From NCBI GenBank assembly GCA_040081395.1, contig JBEBGN010000188.1:1-5845 (forward strand): a DNA stretch of 5,845 bases, given 5' to 3'. This stretch comes from UBA2982 sp040081395. Lineage in GTDB: Bacteria; Gemmatimonadota; Gemmatimonadetes; Longimicrobiales; Gaopeijiaceae. Position numbers and translations under genes: made by a program. Positions 5,212-5,845 of this stretch are shown here, piece after piece (within the stretch, counting starts at the first letter, position 1; the number at the start of each line of letters is the position of its first letter). The notes beneath the pieces were generated by a model. The model was given only the letters and a program-made list of their open reading frames with translations. It was not told where the DNA came from and ran no database searches.

Positions 5212-5606
5212 TGGTCCTCGACACGTCCGCGATCCTCGCCGTGCTACTGGCCGAGCCGGAAGCCGATGCAATCGTGCGCGCCGTGGCCTTGGACGACCGC
5301 CGCGCGATCGGGGCCCCGACGCTCGTCGAGGCATCTGCCGTGATGCTCGCCAGGAAGGGGACGGCAGGGGAAGTCGCGCTCGACGCGCTGCTCGAGCGAC
5401 TCGGCGTCGAGGTGGTGCCAATGTCCGCCGCTGCCGCGCGACTGGCGCGACTCGCATACTCCCGGTTCGGCAAAGGAGTGGGCAACCCCGCCGTGCTGAA
5501 CTTCGGCGACTGCCTCGCCTACGGTGTCGCCATGTCCGAACGCGAGCCACTCCTCTGCAAGGGCGACGACTTCCGTCAGACCGATGTGCCAACGGTACCC
5601 TACTAG
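5211..5606 (+). CDS. vapC: VapC toxin, PIN-domain ribonuclease
   Basis: This is the toxin of the VapBC pair, predicted to be a magnesium-dependent endoribonuclease; known VapC enzymes cut tRNA or rRNA. At 131 residues it is the normal length for a single PIN domain. The acidic active site is visible: D4 in VLDTSAIL, E40 in PTLVEAS, D100 in NFGDCLAYG, and D119/D120 in KGDDF near the C-terminus. The surrounding sequences (start VLDTSAI; LNFGDCLAYG; LLCKGDDFRQTDV) closely match the common chromosomal VapC group. Nothing is missing, so the enzyme looks active. Its ATG overlaps the vapB stop by one base. The next gene begins 32 bp downstream on the same strand but carries its own start signal. Confidence 0.93.
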   Translation: MVLDTSAILAVLLAEPEADAIVRAVALDDRRAIGAPTLVEASAVMLARKGTAGEVALDALLERLGVEVVPMSAAAARLARLAYSRFGKGVGNPAVLNFGDCLAYGVAMSEREPLLCKGDDFRQTDVPTVPY

Positions 5607-5626
5607 CCTCCTCCCCCCACCCCGTC

Positions 5627-5632
5627 TAGCAT
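5627..5632 (+). promoter_or_regulatory. Candidate -10 box with leaderless spacing to ATG 5639
   Basis: TAGCAT matches TANNNT and is followed by six bases (5633-5638) and then the ATG at 5639, the same geometry seen at 1593 (minus) and 1669 (plus). No Shine-Dalgarno sequence precedes the ATG; the upstream bases are almost all pyrimidines. No -35 hexamer is recognised. Confidence 0.4.
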
Positions 5633-5638
5633 CCCTGC

Positions 5639-5845
5639 ATGAACACTCCCCCCCGCATCATCCGCGCTGCACTTCTCACGGCGACTTTCCTGCTGGCAGC
5701 GGTCGCTCCCACCCTCGCGCAAGCCGGCACCGGCGTGCGCATCAATCGGGTCGAGCTCGCGCAGGACATCGTGCAGACCCTGGCCCAGTACAACATCCGT
5801 ATCGCGCCTGGCGACTACTGGTACGATGCGTTCTCGGGTCTGTAT
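5639..5845 (+). CDS. Exported protein of unknown function, N-terminal part (cut by window end)
   Basis: An ATG at 5639 opens a frame that stays open to the last base of the window, giving the first 69 residues. It begins with a Sec signal peptide: MNTPPRIIR, a hydrophobic stretch ALLTATFLLAAVAPTLA, and a probable cleavage after AQA at about residue 29. The mature start contains VRINRVELAQDIVQTLAQYNIRIAPGDYWYDAFSGLY. The GDYWYD..SGLY segment recalls a WYD-x-x-SG motif that I associate with small secreted proteins of unknown role; this is memory of a pattern, not a family assignment. There is no lipobox. The gene is likely transcribed on its own from the signal at 5627, though read-through from vapBC is possible. 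Confidence 0.7.
   Translation, partial: MNTPPRIIRAALLTATFLLAAVAPTLAQAGTGVRINRVELAQDIVQTLAQYNIRIAPGDYWYDAFSGLY

Noticed and set aside
5607..5670. C-rich, G-poor stretch after vapC that could be a Rho utilisation site
   Set aside because: The composition fits loosely, but it overlaps the start of the next gene and no other evidence supports termination there.

Overview
This is a GC-rich, gene-dense stretch of chromosome from a diderm (outer-membrane) bacterium. Two predicted outer-membrane beta-barrel proteins, two further proteins with Sec-type signal peptides and a PilZ protein support this. The large CBM9-like/DUF5916 protein, the very high GC and the many small toxin-antitoxin genes would suit Gemmatimonadota or a similar soil or marine lineage. 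That assignment is an inference from gene style, not a demonstrated placement.

Layout. Positions 23-594 hold a complete MazE/MazF type II toxin-antitoxin pair with overlapping genes. Facing it is a minus-strand two-gene unit (1593 down to 617): a secreted protein of unknown function followed by a PilZ-domain protein 8 bp downstream. From 75 bp of shared divergent promoter region, a small plus-strand VapB-family (DUF217) antitoxin gene begins at 1669 with no toxin beside it. The centre (1963-4245) is a 760-residue exported protein with an N-terminal CBM9-like domain and a C-terminal DUF5916 barrel ending in Phe. A 184-residue outer-membrane barrel protein (4252-4806, minus) converges on it with only 6 bp between the stop codons. 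After a 150-bp divergent intergenic region comes a second complete toxin-antitoxin pair, VapB/VapC (4957-5606). The window ends inside a new gene for an exported protein (5639 onward).

How the parts relate. The window alternates ordinary envelope genes with three separate antitoxin loci of three different families, two with their toxin and one orphan. No metabolic pathway links the genes. The most interesting non-coding signal is a repeated start-site architecture. At three genes (starts at 1593 minus, 1669 plus, 5639 plus) a TANNNT hexamer lies exactly six bases before the ATG with no evident Shine-Dalgarno sequence, the arrangement expected for leaderless transcripts. Candidate operator palindromes lie in front of the orphan antitoxin and of vapBC. 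No CRISPR array, tRNA, rRNA, insertion sequence or clear intrinsic terminator is visible. I do not see strong evidence for a wholly new multi-gene system here.
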